Source of the DNA: Berberis thunbergii
Taxonomy: Eukaryota > Streptophyta > Magnoliopsida > Ranunculales > Berberidaceae
NCBI GenBank assembly: GCA_003290165.1
Contig: QNQO01000502.1
Location: 558,001-622,000 of the forward strand
Direction of reading: 5' to 3'
Length of the DNA: 64,000 bases
The position numbers were made by a program, and so were the translations under genes. The notes under the pieces were generated by a model. The model was not told the origin of the DNA. It did not search any database and saw only the letters and a program-made list of their open reading frames with translations. Numbering within the stretch: position 1 is the stretch's first letter; every line of letters starts with the position of its first letter. Of the stretch, positions 22,221 through 35,206 are shown piece after piece.

Positions 22221-23850
22221 TCCTGTTTGACATCAATGGAGATTATAAAATTGCAATACCAGGAAAAAGTGAGTATTTTATCCAATTTTATTTCGTTGAT
22301 TGCAGTGGTGTATTTTGTTGTTTATGCTGGCTTATTCATTTTGTATGTCATGTCTCATATCTTATTATATACTTTCAAGATAGTTCGTTCTTACTATGTG
22401 TACTTGATCTACCAATTGATTTTTGAGCATGCATTTTCTGTATTGCTGTTTTTTCTTTTCATTGAAACATGATATCAGGATAAGACTATGGTGTATAAGA
22501 TGATTTGACTGGGTTTTTACATCAGAACTATATGAGATTGAATTTTGTGACCCTATTTAAGTATTAATAAGAACTTTGTTGCTATTGTTCTTCTTGACAA
22601 AAATACTTCCTTTCAAGAGGTTCTCCTTTTTGTGAACATCCTTCTATATATCTATTCGAAAACCATAAGAAACAGTCAAGCCTATCTATTCCAAAACACA
22701 AAGCCATAACTATCACTCGCTATTTCATTAGTCAGTAAACATGGAGAATCTTTATGTGGATAGCCAAATACTAGCAAAAGAAGATGGAGAATGGATTATA
22801 TGCAGAGGCGAAGGTGGAAATGTGGGATCAATCCAAGAAATCTATTTGACTAGCTGTTACTTGTTCACTGGGATTCTAAAACTTTGGGGATGTTAGGCAT
22901 GTCCTATTGAGAGAAAACTCAATTTCTCCAAGGAAATTAGCTGTAAATGACTGCATTACTAGATTGGACATGGTGCTGGCTGAAACTCTGTAATGTATTA
23001 GATCTGATGGGGACAGATGACAGATCAGTGAAGTTGCTATGTTATCTTCTTAAGATTCACTTGCAAATGACTCTGAATTGCACCGAATTGTTGGAGTATG
23101 AGTAAGCACAAGGTACTCATAACTAGAATTTTGAGGGAAGTTTTCCAAGTATTTATAGATACTATAAAGTGAGAACCAATATGTATGTTATAAAATAGCA
23201 TTGACATCTTGGCTTAGTAGGACGATTATTTTAGGATTTACATTTGGAGGGTTAAAAAAACATGAAAGCAAAATGAATAGTCCATGCTTGATGTTTTTTA
23301 TGTCATTGAAAGGGTTTTATGGACTCGTGAAGTAGCTCAACGTCAAGATAATGACATATGTTTAATTATTATGTACTACTAGCGGAAGTCCCTAACTCCG
23401 TGTGCTCGGAGTGATCTGAAAACCCGTGTGTTCGGTCTCTTAGCACCACACTACAAAATATAGAGAACTAGGAAACTAGAACAACAATCTCAAAAACAGA
23501 AAAGGCCCAATCGAAGAAGACAACCCCCTTCTTTGATGATAAACTTCAAATACATATGTTATTCTTCAAGGACATCCATTACATATATATATAGCTAAAA
23601 AGAAACCCTTTAGATGCCTACTAAAACATCCCAAAAGTCATGGAATAAATGGTGCAATGATCCTTGCAAAATTATCCAACTTTCATGAACTTGTGACTAT
23701 TCTATTTCTAGACTTTACCATTAAAACTGCTTTAAATGATGAACATTATTTTAGATACCCGGCTAGGAAGAAATGCACGCCCAGGTAGCTTATCTTGGCT
23801 CAGAGGGGTACGACACATTATGTGACACTACTAGTTAAATTCAACTTGGT
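22221..23850. other. 3' flank of the F-box gene and intergenic DNA
   Basis: The first few hundred bases probably include the F-box 3' UTR. A short hydrophobic frame at 22227-22472 reads as AT-rich non-coding DNA. From about 23380, text such as GTGTGCTCGGAGTGATCTG looks retrotransposon-derived, but I could not place its ends. Confidence 0.4.
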
Positions 23851-23851
23851 G

Positions 23852-24111
23852 TTAGTCAACTTCCATAAACTTCGCCAAAAATGACTCAAGAATCTTGTGT
23901 CTCTTATCTGAAATAATTGAGCTAGGAAGTCCATGGAGACGGTAGACCTCTCGAAAGAATGGTTGAACAACACGTGTGGCATCAATAGTTTTCTTACAAG
24001 CTATGAATTGCACCATTTTGGAGACGTGGTCTACAACCACAAAAATAGAATCAACATCTCGTTGAGTTCGAGGCAATCCCAAAACAAAATCCATGCTCAA
24101 GTCTGTCAAGG
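23852..24111 (-). pseudogene. Ty3/gypsy integrase fragment
   Basis: The minus-strand frame shows the start of a retroviral-type integrase core: [23 protein letters not shown], read here as [12 protein letters not shown] and [10 protein letters not shown], then [18 protein letters not shown]. The catalytic DDE set is incomplete and the domain is cut at both ends. It lies directly against the LTR at 24112 in the opposite orientation, so it is a separate, older remnant. Confidence 0.75.
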
Positions 24112-24440
24112 TGTAACGACCCGATCCGCACAGTAAGATATTGTCCGCTTTGGGCCCAACCGGCCCGCACGGCTTTAAAAGGCCTCTTACTATGGGGATC
24201 CAACCTCGCACATATATAGCACATAACCATCCCGCACCCAGGCGATGTGAGACTATGATCCCCCTTGGTAGCTAGCCCAACCCCTCTTGGGATCCACGGG
24301 CCTGTTGGGCCTATTGGGCTCCAACCCTCACCCTCAGGTCCGCCCACACAAGGGTCTCACACAAGGGTTGTGTTGGAATGGGCAAAGGCAAGTCGAGTCC
24401 GACATTGGAAGCCTTACCCTTTCCTATCAGAGCAGCTGGA
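24112..24440 (+). repeat. LTR fragment with tRNA-Met primer-binding site
   Basis: The segment begins TGTAACGACCCGATCCGC, a common start of plant Ty3/gypsy LTRs. It continues through GGCCC-rich LTR sequence and ends near TATCAGAGC (about 24425), which matches the usual primer site for initiator tRNA-Met. The gag relic follows immediately. The exact 3' border of the LTR is eroded. Confidence 0.6.
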
Positions 24441-24450
24441 ATATTTCCTG

Positions 24451-25370
24451 GAAATGCCTCCTAAAAAGACCTCTATGGTACAAAATGTTGCTGGGTGCAA
24501 TGACATAGCGCAAATCATGGAAGCAGTAGCACGCCATGATGTGCAATTTGCTAAACTAATGCAAATGATGGAATTACGTTTGGGATTTCAGCAGCAACGA
24601 CAACAACAATTGCCACAACAATTTCCTCGGGCAATTCGAAATCCTACTCCTGATCAGTGGGAATATGAGGATTACATGTTCCACCACAAGACCCTCCTAG
24701 GAAACTTACAAAAGTCGTTGGGATGCAGGACTGAAAATTGAAATTTCAGAGTACCATGGTTCTATGAAAGGAGACGAGCTTTTAGATTGATTAGCAGCAG
24801 TGAAAGAGGTCTTGGACTTCAAAGAGGTTCCGGAGGACAAAAGGGTGGGATTAGTAGCAACTCGTCTATAAAGACCGGCTTCTGGATGGTGGCAACAATT
24901 GAAAGCCACTTGCAGGCGGCAAGGAAAACCAAAGATTGTAACCTGGGAAAAACTGAAGAAGCACCTATGTACTTAGTATTTACTCATAACTTCGTGAGGT
25001 CCTTGTTTGACCAACTTCATCACCTTCAACTGGGAAACAAAACCGTGGATGCGTATATGGAGGAATTCTACAATCTGATCACCTGCAAAGATTTGATGGT
25101 GAGTGAGGACTAATGGTGGCACGTTATATTGGGGGTTTGTGTCCAAATATCCAGGACACTCTCAATTTGTATGACCCGTTCATATCGACACAATCACACC
25201 AAAAGGCACTTCAATTGGAGAAACAAAGTGCACGGCACATACAACTACTTGGAACTCTGCAACAGCCCCTCAAGTAGTACACTTAGCTCAATCACAATGT
25301 TTTTGTTCAATAACCTTCTAGTTATCCACACACGCCATCACTTGAAAAATCCAACGTACGTAATGTAACT
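24451..25370 (+). pseudogene. Ty3/gypsy gag relic
   Basis: The frame starting MPPKKTS, with a Gln-rich stretch (QQQRQQQLPQQF), resembles the N-terminus of plant gypsy Gag. Downstream frames keep Gag-like phrases: GDELLD, FKEVPEDKRVGLVATRL, ASGWWQQLKATC and VTWEKLKKHL. Several stops and frame changes interrupt them. The element is lost after about 25370; no pol follows. Confidence 0.65.
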
Positions 25371-28300
25371 TCTATGGCTTCAAACAACTTTCTGAGCAGT
25401 GAAACAACACAACTGTCCACCGCTAGAACTTTCCTCGTTATCATAATGAGATCCAGCAGTAACTACCAAGCTTTGTAAATGGACATGGAAACACACAAGA
25501 ACATATTTCTCGTGTATTGGAGGCCATGGGTGCATTTGAAGGTAACAACCTTAGGCTCTGAGAATTTGAAACATCTCTCACAAGAAAGGTTTATACTTGG
25601 TGCAACAATTTGACACCAGAAAGCATACACTCACGGCACACATTTTACATGAAGATTTTCTACATTGAAGAACATACTACTTTGTTTGATCTCACTAGAC
25701 TTAGCAACATGATATAGTTTTAAATGACCATTTGAGTATATCATGGAGCACAGGCATGGATTGCTATGAACTTATTGTAGAAAATCCCTTGGTAGTTGGT
25801 AGATGTTGAGTCCATCTTAGATGTTGGATCATGTATAAGGTCATTTACTCTCACCAATAAAAACTGAAACAGATTTAACAAGACATGAATAACCCTTTAT
25901 TGTCGCTCATCCCACCAGTGTCTGTCGAGTATTTTCAAATAGTAAATTGCTGTGATTATGGACCTTGGGGCAATGTATGTATTATGTTTTCTTTGAATAA
26001 TATATTGAATATTTAGTAAAAGAAGAACGTATTTGCTGAAGAAAGAGGTCTTTGGCGTCCTGCAGGTATGAAACTCAGAATTGTTGAATAGGACCCCTTA
26101 CTAGAACATCACAGACATCAGGTCAACATGATCAACTGCAGCAATATCCAATAACCCAAAGATGTTTCTTGTAGGCTGAGTCGTATATGTCATATTCTAA
26201 ACAAGAGACACCAAATACCAAATGAAGGGTGTGTTGTATTACAACTGACAGACTGATGAAGGCATGAGGACTTGAGTGGAATACCATGTTTGGCTATTGG
26301 CCAAAGTTAAATTAGAAACGGGTTTCTCAATTCATTGTGTTAGCAACATAAAGATAGCTGGTTTGGGATGTAAATAACATTAAGTAAAAAGTAGTTAGTG
26401 ACACCCTCTCCGACATAGGCAAAAGCTTACTAGATTCAGAGTCTTGTTTGAAAGAAACCTTGCCTTATTGCAGAGTACCAAGACTTCATGAATTCTTTTT
26501 TACCCCCAGTCACTTTCTATCTAATTGTGATAGTGAAACAAGAATCATCTATCCACATAATCTGCTGCTAATTTTGTGTTTGATCATTTTCAGCAAAGTC
26601 CTCTTTGCCTATGCTATCAATGATGAGTAGGATTATTAACTATATCGTGCCTTTGAAATGAAAAACATTTGGTCCAAGACTCAATTTCATAATCCTTAAT
26701 AACCTACACATCAGCATTGACACAAGTTCCCTAGCAATATGAAGTACAAGGGCCGCTTTTGCTGTTATCTCAAAAGGTTTTACAATCTTAATTTTTTGTT
26801 TCTACTACTTCTCACGGTTTCTTAGTATTTGTGAAGTGAAGCTTGATTATTTGGCAATGTCTTGGACTTACCTGCATTAGTGTTTCTATTTAATGGCTAC
26901 CACTGTCAATATCCCTCAAGCTATTTGTTGAATAAACTTGACGTGAACTTATTCATATTGATATTCTATGTTTATACACTGCACCGATGCCATTATTGTT
27001 GGTGTGCATTAGCTTAGGAGAGTTTTGAAGGGACCACTAACAAACCAACCCTTCACATGATTAGCCAAAATAAAAGGGAAACAAAAATCCACAGGTCTTC
27101 AGTCTTTTTTCTGTGAAAAAGATGTTATAATCATTTTAAAGTTAAAAACACAGCATCCATAGACTATGATTTATGACATAAAATCTACATACTGGAATCT
27201 TGTTGCTATGGTCAATATTCATCAATAGCTTACTTTCTTTAGTGGCTGAATCGAATATTCTTCCAACAACAGCAACTCATTGGACAGTTAAATACATTTG
27301 AGACGAGTCTCTTTCTCCTTGACATGCCTTGTTTTCCAGTTGCAATAACATAGGTCCAACCTGTTGTCAGCCAATTTTACATTTTTCGTTCAAACTCATG
27401 TTCGTACTTGAGGCAATTGGTCTGTAATGTTTTCATTATGAGGACCGTGTGCACGGAAATGAGCTGAACTTTCCTGACAGTTATTTGTGCCTTGTAGGAA
27501 ATGTTTGGTGCAGCAGAAAGTTACAAAAGGGCTCTCCAGTATGGGACAAGTTAAAGGGGAGAAACTCTGATGGATTATGTTTAAATCAGATGTATATAGA
27601 ATTTTTTTTTTTTATATTTAGTGACTGTTTACTTTTCAAAGAGTTTTAGACTCAATGGCAAACCAGGTTAAGCTAGCATCTGGTAGTGTACATGTCGATT
27701 TATCTTCTTTTCCTGGATGGTATTTGGATGAATAATGGTGCTGTAGATGAGAGCAATTTATTATGCGTCCCAGGACTTCCAAATAATGATTCGATCTTTT
27801 GTGAGGATACTCTCCTCAACTCTGTCAGAAATACTGTCTAAGGTGGTGGAAGACTAAACAGTCAACTACAGGGCACACTTGTATTACAATTTGATTCGAT
27901 AATCAGAAACAGGTTTTGTTTGATTTCATGGTGAGGAGACCATGTACTTCGCATTTTCTATGTAAGCATTTAACGAGTTCTAGTCAAAAGTTGAAGAAGA
28001 AGTTTCTCTCCGGATCATCAACCAAGGTGTAACTGGTGCAGTTTAGGGAAGCATAATGAACTGAAATCCTGGTTGGACATTGTATCTTTGTTTTCGCCTT
28101 GCCAAATCACTGCTGAAATGGCTGTTCAGTCGGACTGGTGGTGTATGAAGTCTTTTAAAGTTTATAACATGCAATATGTATGTGTTCCATAAATTGTTAA
28201 GAAGTGCTTTTAGGGCTCTAAAACTCAAAGACGTGTTCTAAATGGTCATTTGCATGGTTGAAAATATTGTTTAATTGGTCGATGGACCAATAATTTGTAT

Positions 28301-28640
28301 AAATATCGCCCATATCATTGATATTTTCCCCATTGTTTCCGGATGTTCTCTATTTCAATTTGCAAAGTATGGTGAGGGGTGACAATTTCTAACACAACAT
28401 GATAACACGGCTAAAATGTAGGCTTGTGACAGATGGTATCACAAGTCTAGAACTCGACTAGTAAGCTTGTTGATGATAGTATCACAAGTCTAGGGGTCGA
28501 ACCTTGTTAGGTGCATTTGAAAGTGGGAAGGGTTAAGGATTAAAATAAAAAACTCTAAATGAAAAAACTCAAAAGCAAAATTTGGGAGTGCACCCTTCCT
28601 AAACCTCAAATAGAATCCAATTTTTTTTTAGTTTGAGTTT
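25371..28640. other. long stretch without recognisable genes
   Basis: No frame above 70 codons has recognisable features, and no terminal repeats or transposon proteins were seen. Phrases such as CACAAGTCTAGAACTCGACTAG, repeated imperfectly near 28440 and 28490, hint at eroded retrotransposon DNA. Confidence 0.4.
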
Positions 28641-28679
28641 CTGTTAAGTGCACTCAGGCAATGGACTAAGTACAGCCAG

Positions 28680-30823
28680 GGTAGCCAAAACTTCTTTTGT
28701 AACCCATAAACCTCTCTATAGCGAATAGCAGCCACCACCTCTCTTCTTCTCTATCGCGAAGCTGCTCAGTTCACAGTCTTCACTTGCTTTTGTGCAACAG
28801 GTATGAGTTTCTCTTCTCTTCATTCATTCTAGCTTTCCTTTCATTGAATAGCATACTCTGATATTGATGTTTATTATTTATCCCCCCATTTAAACTCCAT
28901 TAGTGAGAACCAATGAAATCGACCCTTTTTTCATTGCTTCATCTGCACAATTCTTGTTAGAAATCTATATCAATCGCTCTGTGGAAAACCCAATGACAGA
29001 TTTTGTTCAAAGGCAATTGATTTTTGTGCAAAGTTTTTCTTTATGGCCTAAAGCCCCACCTCCTTTACAAAGTCCAAAAAGCAGTATTTGGCTTTCTTTG
29101 CCGATTGAACTTTTGTGATACCTTGACATGTAGAAGGAAATCAATCTTATACAAAGTTCCAGCCTTTGTGGTTTTAAGCCATCTCCTTCAACTTTGCAAC
29201 TTCCTTATTAACATCCTCACAAAGTCGAGAGAGTACTCTATACGACTCTCCTAGCTTATAACAATATTACCATCGGTCCTTGATATCTTTAATTGAGTGT
29301 TTAAAAAATAAAAATAAATTAAAAAAAAACTTATAATGCTTTGATAAATAGGTTTGCATACCTAATGTAATTGGAAGAAGCTTTTGAATTCGTGGATTTA
29401 AGATGATGACACAAATTGTTGTCCCAATGTGATACTTGTAAATTCTTTCGTTGATGGTTTCTAAATAAGGATGGTAGAGTGGATGAAGTAATGGGTTTGT
29501 TAGATAAGATGGACGAGCAAGGTATTGATGTTGTTGTGTAGAATGCGTAATGTTTAAAATAAGTAATTTTTGCAATTGTGGGAATGTTGATAGCTCATAA
29601 GGGCAGGAGTTTTGAGGAAGATGTTGGAAATTGGAATACCTCCTTATGTGGTCAAATACTCACATATACTCATCTTATTCAAGGTGGTTGCAACAGAGGG
29701 AGTTGGGAAGAATCCAATGTGTTTGTGAATGCTATGAAACTATATGGGGTAAAACACAATCGATCTAGTTGCTGGAAGAAAGAGTGAGTGAGGAGTACAA
29801 AGGGAGTGGGTTCTTGTTGTTCTCACAACAGAAAAATGAGAGGGGGAGCATCGGTTAACAGTGCCTTATATTTAGAGTGAGAATTTTCTTAGGGAAACCC
29901 TTTGTCTCTGTCAATTGATTTTTGCCTTTTGAGGTAGCCTAGGCCTCCTCAATTTATTTTTGTTAATTTCTTGTGTAGTGTGTGTGTGTGTTTTAATTCA
30001 AATCAGAGGATTTATAATAAGTGAAGAAATTTGTGGAAGACATGTTGCTTTTGGCGTATTAGATCGTTGTCAATAACCAGAGTTGCTTTTGGCACGTTGA
30101 GTTCTTGACTCAATAAGCTATTAGTAAATTATCGATAGAATATTTTTCTCCACAAGATGTGTAATCTATTTAGATCGTGTGTCATTGTCTGTTATCTTGT
30201 TCTACAGCCGAATTGTGATTTAAGATATAACAATCAAGATGAACGCTGTCTACCTCCTAAACTTGGGCAATGAACTAGATTAAATGTTATAAAGTTCCTT
30301 TGCAATAATTATACACATGTATATGCATTTTTCTCTTAAATATTCTTGGATAAATTTGTGGTTGAGCAATTGATCATTAGAAGAAAAGGATTGGGGTTCA
30401 TGAACAAATGCTAAAAGCGATGTCATGACCAAGAAAAGTCAACTCAAAAAAGCTCATTTAGGATTGAGAAATCTTTCTTGTAGAACGAACTGCAGACTAC
30501 ATCTTCAGAATGATAAGAAGATAGCCTTATTTGCATTCACGTAAAATAGTTCCGAGGCGACCAATCCGGAAAAAAAAAATCTAGAATCTCTGAAATGCTA
30601 TCTGATCCTATATTTTCAAAATACTATGTGACATAATTCATTGTCATGCCTTCTTTGTCACAGTCAGTTGTTATATTGACATTTTTGCATTCGGTATTCT
30701 GCATTTTATGTTCTCTTATAGCGTCCACAGTTTTTTAGTTGAATAGTTATTTACTTATTCAATTATTTTAGGTTCTTCATTGGACGATTGCTGTTTCTTT
30801 ATTTCAATTTGACAAAAGCATAA
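28680..30823 (+). other. probable leader exon and long 5' intron of the OTU gene
   Basis: A CT-rich leader-like stretch at 28690-28800 ends at CAACAG|GTATGAG, a good donor. An acceptor-like ATTATTTTAG lies at about 30771, just before the OTU start codon at 30824. This predicts a non-coding first exon and an intron of nearly 2 kb, which contains the PPR relic. It is based on consensus only; the leader could belong to something else. Confidence 0.35.
29450..29790 (+). pseudogene. PPR (pentatricopeptide repeat) gene relic
   Basis: Translation shows two PPR-like segments: GRVDEVMGLLDKMDEQGID near 29470, followed by stops, and YTHLIQGGCNRGSWEESNVF with MKLYGVKHN at about 29670-29760. The helical spacing and the G-x-x-x-E/A pattern fit degraded 35-residue PPR units. 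PPR proteins bind organellar RNA; this copy has several stops and no start. Confidence 0.5.
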
Positions 30824-32244
30824 ATGGAGCATCCCCAAGCATTAGGGAACAGTCTACCAAATGAAACTTTGGAAAACGAGCCTGAAAAGGAACAAGAAAC
30901 TCGTGAAGAGGTGCTTTCTAGGCACAGGTAGTTTACTTCACTCTTTCTTTCGTTGCTGCATAACTTTCTCTTTTATATCAGTTCTTACCAATCACTTTTA
31001 TTTTGTGATGTCGGGTTTTCCAAAATCTATTGTATAACGGAACAGTCTTTGCACCTTGGTCTTTTAGCCTAAGAAGTGTTTGACTATAGTTAGCGAGTGT
31101 GTGTCGTTATCTTGAATTGAAGCACACTTGGAGATCAAGTAAAATTATTTAACTGAGAGTCAATTAGCTGTAGTCAAATGTTATACTTTTTATTTTCTCT
31201 AGGAAAGTACATGAAGAAAATCAGTTTAGTTTAGTTCTGGCTCACTTCCTGAATTTCAGAATCTAAATTTGGACAGTACTTTTCATGCTTTTCCGTGTTG
31301 ATATGCAAGACTGATCGTTGTTTATAACAATATCTCTTTCCATATGCGTGAGCCTTGCATCAATTATCATTTGCAGGAAAGAGATTGCCCAGCTTCAGGG
31401 AAAAGAGATAGCTCTAAAGAAAGCTGCTGCAAAAGGTAGCAAGGCCGAGCAGAAGGCCAAGAAGAAAGAAGTTGAGGATGAGATCTCTAACCTATCCTCT
31501 AAACTCAAAGAAAAACATGCAGAGGAACTTGCTTCTTTAGGCTATAGCAAAGGTTCTGATAAAGAGAAGGGTGACCTTGGTATCTTGGTAAAAGCTATAG
31601 CTGGCGTTTCTGTCAACAGTCAGGGTGAAAGGTCAAAACCAAGCAAGAGTTTAAAGCAACGGCACAAAAGAGCTCAGGAAGAAGCAGCTAGAGAGCAACG
31701 GATAGAGGAAGAGCAGAGCAACATGGTTAGTGATCGCATGATTGAAAATGAGAAATTGGAGAAAAAACTTGAGCCTCTTGGTTTAACCATTAATGAAATA
31801 AAGCCAGATGGGCACTGTCTTTATCGAGCAATTGAAAATCAACTGGCAATTTCTTCAGGTGGTTCTTCTCCTTATAGCTATCAGGAGCTTCGCAAAATGG
31901 TGGCTACTTATATGAGGGAACACGCTGCTGACTTTCTCCCATTCTTCCTATCAGACAAGGAGATAGAAGTGGACTCCGAAAGTTCACCGGCTGATGTGTT
32001 TGAAAATTACTGTAGTGAAGTAGAATCTACTGCAGCATGGGGAGGACAACTAGAACTGGGTGCTTTAACTCATTGTCTAAGAAAGCATATCACGGTATTT
32101 TCGGGATCTTTCCCAGATGTTGAAATGGGAAAGGAGTACAAAAATGACCCCAGCTCGAATATTCCAAGTATCATGTTGTCATATCATAAGCATGCATTTG
32201 GCCTTGGTGAACACTACAATTCAGTCATTCCTACTACAATTTAG
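30824..32244 (+). CDS. OTU-domain deubiquitinating cysteine protease (OTUD6-like)
   Basis: Two coding exons, 30824-30927 and 31377-32244, join at CACAG|GTAG and TTGCAG|GAAAG and keep frame. The product is 323 aa. The N-terminal half is acidic then strongly charged and coiled-coil-like ([30 protein letters not shown]). The OTU protease domain starts near residue 165. Catalytic Asp and Cys are in [13 protein letters not shown] (Asp179, Cys182) and the catalytic His is in GEHYNS (His314). All three residues are present, so it should cleave ubiquitin chains. The layout (N-terminal coiled coil, C-terminal OTU) matches human OTUD6B and Arabidopsis OTU5. An in-frame upstream extension exists within the intron but is rejected, because the spliced N-terminus has an ATG and good splice sites. 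A copy of part of exon 2 lies at 42651-42745. Confidence 0.88.
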
Positions 32245-33235
32245 TCGTTTGCAATGCTATCAGGTAGGTTGCAGAGTATCTCCACTTGTGGAAGGATTTA
32301 TTTTCGTTCTCCTTCTTACAACTTTTAGTTGGGCTCATTTCGTGTTGTAAGTTCAAGCTACATCTCTGTAGAGTAAGTTTCCTGTTTTTTTAATCTATTG
32401 GTAGTCTTAAGACTGATCAGAGGCATGCTACATTGAAATATATACACCAGTATATAAAGCATACTTTGCGAATGTTCTTTTGTTTTCAGCCAAGTATGAC
32501 CCTTAGTACAACAATTTTGACCAGCAAAATGAAAAAGAAGCTAATTTTGTCTCTCAATGTATGTGTGTATGCATATACAGTTTTCGAAACTTATGTGCAA
32601 GATGGTTTTTATTAACAGCCCGTTAGTTATTACTTCAGGTGATCAGAAAAAAAAATTCGTTTAAATCAAAGTTGTTATATTTTGTTTCAGAGTTGTATCC
32701 TGTTTGCACAGTATGTATTCTGAGTTTTATTTCCAGTGGGTTGATTTAGTATATTGGAGTCCTGTTTAGGTGCTCTTTTACCTAATGTTTTGATTTTGAT
32801 TTGCTTTTATTACTTTCATGCCTTCAGATATCTTCGTTTGTACAAACCTTCTCAGTTGAGTCAATGGTTATGCTGTTACTTCACATGGGAGAAGCGTATT
32901 GCTCTCTTTAATCTACAAAGTACTGTTAAACTCTGTTCTTGCCATGGGACCTGAAAATAACTTAAGGTGGGCTGAAATAGTGAAATTTCTTCTACTCCAA
33001 ACAAGACAGTAGACTCGTACAAGTTCTCACATTTTGCATGCATTTGTTCCTTTTGAGTTTTGTATGCAGCTTTTGTTATCACACCCATGAAATACAATCC
33101 TTTTGAAGCAAGAATGTTTACAGTCAAAACACCCTTTAGTTGTACCATGATTTTGGTCACTCCAGGACAAGTTAAATGTGGATAAAGCTACACTGTTGAT
33201 CCTGAGATGTATTACAAATCTCAAACTGAAACAAT
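32245..33235. other. 3' flank of the OTU gene
   Basis: Non-coding, AT-rich, probably including the OTU 3' UTR. No frame here is supportable as a gene. It ends where homology to the F-box genes starts abruptly. Confidence 0.45.
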
Positions 33236-34173
33236 ATGATTGAAATCCTCTCATGGCTTCCAGTGAAGACTCTTTTACGCTTCAAGTGCGTATCAAAATC
33301 ATGGCTTGCTCTCATCTCCTCACCACATTTCATCAATCTCCACCTCAATCACTCAACCCAGAGAGAGAATCTGAGTCTCCTCTTCAATTCCAATCTGGGT
33401 TTGTTCAATCTCCCCCACCCCATTAATTTACACTCACCCCTTAAGCTCCAACTCCCCTTGGAACACTTTGTGTATAGATTGCAATACCATTTTCTTCCTT
33501 AACCCATCAACTCACTCGTTTGCCAGATTAATTGAACCCCAGACTGAGTTCCCTCATGGTAGTTTCACTAGATTCCCTGTTTTGGGATTTGGTTATAGTT
33601 CCCTTACTCAGCAGTATAAAGTTTTGAGGATTCTTTACTCTGGGCATCAGTCAGGAAGTCGTGGTTTATAGGATAGGCACCAATTCATGGAGGAGAATTG
33701 TAGATGTACATGAGGAATATCTACAAGTCAATTTATGGCGCAGTCCGCTGGTCAATGAAACACTTCATTGAACTACAAGGCGATCCGAGAATGGGATTCA
33801 TTTGACTGAGAGGATTGTGGCATTTGGTATTGAAGATGAGGAATTTGACTGAGAGGATTGTGGCATTTGACTAAGAAAATGTTTATGTTTTCTTCGTGAT
33901 GTTCCTAATAGTTTTGAAGTATGGGTGAAGAGTGATTACGGGGTGAAGGAGTCTTGGAGCATACAATTCAGTATGGCGCGACCAGAGAACATTGTGTTGT
34001 TCCAGGAATTCATGCCGTTCAGGATTTTGAAGAGTAGGGAGATTGTGTTAAGGAGGAGTAACGGAAAGGTGGCTGTTTATAATCTGCGGAACAAAAGCAA
34101 CAGGGATATTACACTATGCGGCAGTGCGAATTGGATTGTAGCTCTCGACTGTGGAAAGTCTTGTCTCAATTAA
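33236..34173 (+). pseudogene. F-box/FBA pseudogene (relative of the gene at 45137)
   Basis: Close copy of the intact F-box gene at 45137-46279 but broken in several ways. The first ~35 residues are missing: homology starts at ATTGAAATCCTCTC. About 36 bases covering the CNGVLC region are deleted near 33458. A 2-base deletion at about 33650 shifts the frame. A Trp codon in the LHWTT motif has become a stop near 33771, and a segment with the phrase GACTGAGAGGATTGTGGC is repeated near 33800-33860 where the central FBA part has collapsed. The 3' third (EVWVKSDYGVKESW to the end) is well preserved. Homology continues into the 3' flank to about 34450. Confidence 0.88.
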
Positions 34174-34509
34174 GGTCGAAGAGCCACAGTGCACATAATT
34201 GGTAAAATTCACCATTATATTGTTTCATTCCTGTGTATGAAAGATCATGTAGTTTAAAGTTTTAGTTTTGATGTGATATTTAACTCTTGTTAGTTGCCTT
34301 TATTACATATGTTTGAATGTGGTATAATGTGCGTGGTACAATTGAAAATCTTACTTTTGGAGCATACTCGTCTTTCATTGTTATTTTTTATTTCTAGTCT
34401 AGAAAGAACTCCTGTTAGTTGGCATATGACATGTTCGAATGTGGTATTATTTCTGATGCATTCGTTTTTCTCTTCCTATTTCGATTTGGTTCTTGTTTAC
34501 CCGTTGACT

Positions 34510-35171
34510 TGCACAAGTAGCGCACGTGAGCCACAGACCACTGTTGCGGTGGCCGATGACACTTCGATGCTAAAGTCAGACAAGGCTCTGAGGAAGATGT
34601 AATGCTGTAACAAGAAATTTGTAGTGTTCCTTAGCTTACCAACTTCATGCTTTATTTATAGTGCAAGGAGTCCTGGTTTAACAAGATCATCGTAGGCGTA
34701 GATTAGGGAGGAGATCTTCATGGAAATCTCTCTCTAATTAGGAGTCGTGCTGTAGGAGAGAAGTTTCATGTTAGCTCTTTGCTCCTAGATACGCGAGAGA
34801 TAGTTCCCAATCCAAGAATATTTCGTAGAAGGGAGTTTCCCTGTGTGGAAGATACTATAGTGTTTGCTTCCTAGTTGGGAGCAAAAAATAGTTGTAGTTG
34901 TCCGTCCGAAGCATATCGTCGAGATACTTGCCTAAGGATGGCTTACAAGTATTGAGGACAACTGTGAGAAGTGTGGGCCTAGCGTGTTGTGAGAGTCCGG
35001 GTCCGCTTAGCAGACTGAATTGAGCGGGCTTAGAACCGTTTGGGCATGTTCAGTGTTGGGCTGATGCTGGGACCTGTATTTCCTCGAGATTATCACAGCA
35101 CGTGTACGACTAAGGGGTGTGACCGTTTTTATGTATTATCAGCTACTCCCTCGAGTTAGTGGGTCGTCACA
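34510..35171 (-). repeat. LTR of Tat-like copy 1
   Basis: On the minus strand it starts TGTGACGACCC at 35171 and ends near GCTACTTGTGCA at 34510. A TATA-like CTATAAATAAA lies near 34660. It aligns along its length with 49059-49700. The outer border is inferred from the shared end of the two copies and the TG..CA ends. Confidence 0.55.
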
Positions 35172-35206
35172 TCGGTTCGCTAAGTCATCTCTTGAAGGGA
35201 TGTGCC

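Noticed and set aside
31318..31376. In-frame N-terminal extension of the OTU exon 2 (hydrophobic, signal-like)
   Set aside because: It is intron sequence ending in a good acceptor, and the frame there does not start with ATG; the exon at 30824-30927 gives a proper start and keeps frame.
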